The position numbers and the translations under genes are program-made. The notes under the pieces were generated by a model that saw only the letters and a list, made by a program, of their open reading frames with translations, made no database searches and was not told the DNA's origin. Shown one piece after another: positions 45,782-47,102 of a stretch of DNA of 47,102 nt. Position 1 is the stretch's first letter. Every line of letters begins with the position of its first letter. Origin of the DNA: a virus; IMG/VR virus record IMGVR_UViG_3300037247_000506, positions 1 through 47,102 of that record; one strand, 5' to 3'.

Positions 45782-45784
45782 ATC

Positions 45785-47102
45785 TCACCTCAGCGCGGCA
45801 GTGGCGAACTGGCTGGCGGTGCCCCTCGGTGTGAAGAAGCCCAGTTCCCGCGCCTGTTCCCCGACACTCTTACCCGCGAGCGTCCAGGCACTAGACAGCA
45901 GCGATTTCGTCTCAGTATCAAGCGTGCGCCAGACACCGGCGAATTGTCGCGGTGCGGGGATGAAGATGCTCGGGCCGCTTCGGTCGGGCAACCCCTGAGC
46001 GTCCACCGATAGCGGAATCCGCAACGGTGACGGCTCCTGGGCGAAGGGTTGGAACGTCGCAGTCGGCAATTCGGTCAGCGTGCCACCTCCGAACTCACCC
46101 ATCTCCGCTATCTCGGACATCGGCAGGACGGTAATCTGCTCAGTCGCCGTCCCACCCAAGCCCAGCGCACCCAGCTCGGCAAAGCCGCCAATCTTTTGAA
46201 TCTGGCCTTCGGGTGTGCGGAAGAAGAACTCGTTCGTGCCCTCAGCCTGGAGTAGCGAAGGGCTGACACCCAGGCGGGCAAACGTCTCCGCAGCCTGGCC
46301 GGGGTCGAGGCTCAGCCCACCACCTGGCCGTCCGAACGCACCAGCGATTGACTGGCCGAACGGGCCGGTGCGCGCCAACGGCACCAGGCCCTCGAAGCCC
46401 AGATGCTCAAACGCTGGCTGTAGTGCTCGCCCGATGGCCGCTGGTGTGTTCCTGAACGCGCCTGTGTCTGGGTCGCGTGCAAAGGTGGGGCTCGGTGCTA
46501 TGTTCTCGAAGGGATTGAACTCCTCCAGCCCGCCCTGGGCCTTCCTAGTGAGCGGGATAACGCGCACAGTGCCCTGGGGGGTGAACTCGACTACCTCGGG
46601 GCCAGCCTCGCCCACGAGCATCCCCTCTCCTGTGCCTTCGGAACCGTGGGCGAAGCCCAGCGGCGTGCCGGGGCGAGGGAGGCCGCCCTGCGTCGCCTGC
46701 GTGAGTTCGCCCACGCGCTCCTGTAGTTGGGGGATTGTCGCTCCAGCGCCGAGGGCCCCAGGTATCGGCTGGGCCGCGACACCGCGTAGCACGTTCTCCT
46801 GGGCACGTTGGGGCGTTGTGCCGATGGTGAGCGCCCCCTGAGCGCCCAGAGAGCCGCGTAGGACATCCTCGCCGAACGTCTCGGTAACAATGTTACGCGC
46901 CTGCTCACGCAGGCCCACGAGTTCGCGGGTGAGTGCCCCGGCCTCGGCCGTAAGGTCGCGCTTGAGTGCGAACTGGCGCTGCTTCTCAGCCTCTTCTGCC
47001 GAGAAGGCGCGGGCCTCTTCCTCTAGCTGCTGGCGCTGCCCGAAGGTGAGACCGCCGCCGCCCGTAGGGCCTGTTCCCAGAATACCCGCTGCGGGGTCTA
47101 GT
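45785..47102 (-). CDS. Virion protein with GEAGPE motif, C-terminal part
   Basis: Residues from the joint to the end of the 540-residue protein begun at 432. A coiled region (AEAGALTRELVGLREQARN) leads to GEGMLVGEAGPEVVEFTPQG; G-E-A-G-P-E is the signature found in tape-measure and other tail-interior proteins. A GGTLTELPTATFQPF beta stretch and a short helical end follow. With no other tape-measure gene in the genome, this and the 1248-residue protein are the best candidates for tail-interior or ejection components. Confidence 0.75.
   Translation of the reverse strand, partial: LDPAAGILGTGPTGGGGLTFGQRQQLEEEARAFSAEEAEKQRQFALKRDLTAEAGALTRELVGLREQARNIVTETFGEDVLRGSLGAQGALTIGTTPQRAQENVLRGVAAQPIPGALGAGATIPQLQERVGELTQATQGGLPRPGTPLGFAHGSEGTGEGMLVGEAGPEVVEFTPQGTVRVIPLTRKAQGGLEEFNPFENIAPSPTFARDPDTGAFRNTPAAIGRALQPAFEHLGFEGLVPLARTGPFGQSIAGAFGRPGGGLSLDPGQAAETFARLGVSPSLLQAEGTNEFFFRTPEGQIQKIGGFAELGALGLGGTATEQITVLPMSEIAEMGEFGGGTLTELPTATFQPFAQEPSPLRIPLSVDAQGLPDRSGPSIFIPAPRQFAGVWRTLDTETKSLLSSAWTLAGKSVGEQARELGFFTPRGTASQFATAALR
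46976..47102. repeat. Terminal direct repeat, right copy
   Basis: Exact copy of bases 1-127. Removing one copy gives a circle of 46,975 bp in which the gene at this joint is uninterrupted. Confidence 0.95.

Noticed and set aside
1-47102. tRNA genes and CRISPR arrays
   Set aside because: I looked for T-loop-like GGTTCRANYCC with matching acceptor arms and for regularly spaced direct repeats; nothing convincing was seen. A covariance-model scan could still find one.
1-47102. Integrase, excisionase or attachment site
   Set aside because: No tyrosine- or serine-recombinase motifs in any plausible gene; two RHH proteins and one HTH protein are not enough to infer lysogeny.

Overview
The window looks like one complete genome of an uncultured, high-GC tailed phage (Caudoviricetes). 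Bases 1-127 recur exactly as 46976-47102, and one 540-codon gene reads in frame through that joint. I therefore treat the molecule as circular or circularly permuted, with a unit of about 46,975 bp. Head, packaging, tail, lysis and many tiny early genes are present. I see no integrase, no ribosomal genes and no tRNA. I also recognise no DNA polymerase, primase, helicase or RNA polymerase, so replication probably depends on the host. The host cannot be named from sequence; sigma70-like promoters and GGAGG ribosome sites point to an ordinary high-GC bacterium.

Layout. Almost everything is on the minus strand. From a divergent control region near 7.73-8.0 kb, minus-strand transcription runs through the small terminase, a chain of small overlapping genes, the large terminase and the portal. 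It then crosses the joint into two large virion proteins, scaffold, major capsid protein, two tandem decoration-like proteins, tail or adaptor proteins and a giant beta-helix spike. A lysis cassette follows (small membrane proteins, an amidase), then an Acb2/Tad1-type protein and a ribbon-helix-helix protein that end this block near 23.2 kb. A second minus-strand block (22.7 to 10.56 kb) holds accessory and DNA-metabolism genes: a putative single-strand annealing protein, several HNH proteins, a VRR-NUC nuclease, a Gp37/Gp68 (DUF5131) protein, a secreted lysozyme-like protein and many zinc-knuckle proteins. The only plus-strand block (8.0-10.57 kb) carries ten small genes and meets the second block tail to tail, both sharing one CTAG as stop codon.

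The lack of recognisable siphovirus tail-tube, tape-measure and distal-tail genes, the propeller-like tail protein, and the large virion proteins between portal and scaffold favour a short-tailed (podovirus-like) particle. This is inference.

Most noteworthy: (1) a dispersed palindrome, TTGCG-N4-6-CGCAA, often TTGCG-GATNN-CGCAA, present 11 times across the genome where well under one is expected; (2) a candidate pseudoknotted three-way-junction RNA starting at the predicted transcription start of the plus-strand block; (3) three minus-strand promoters of the form TTGAC[AG]-N17-TAGC[CA]T, one of which feeds the scaffold gene through a hairpin that buries its ribosome site; (4) a phage-encoded Tat-signal protein; (5) an Acb2/Tad1-like candidate inhibitor of host nucleotide-signalling defences.
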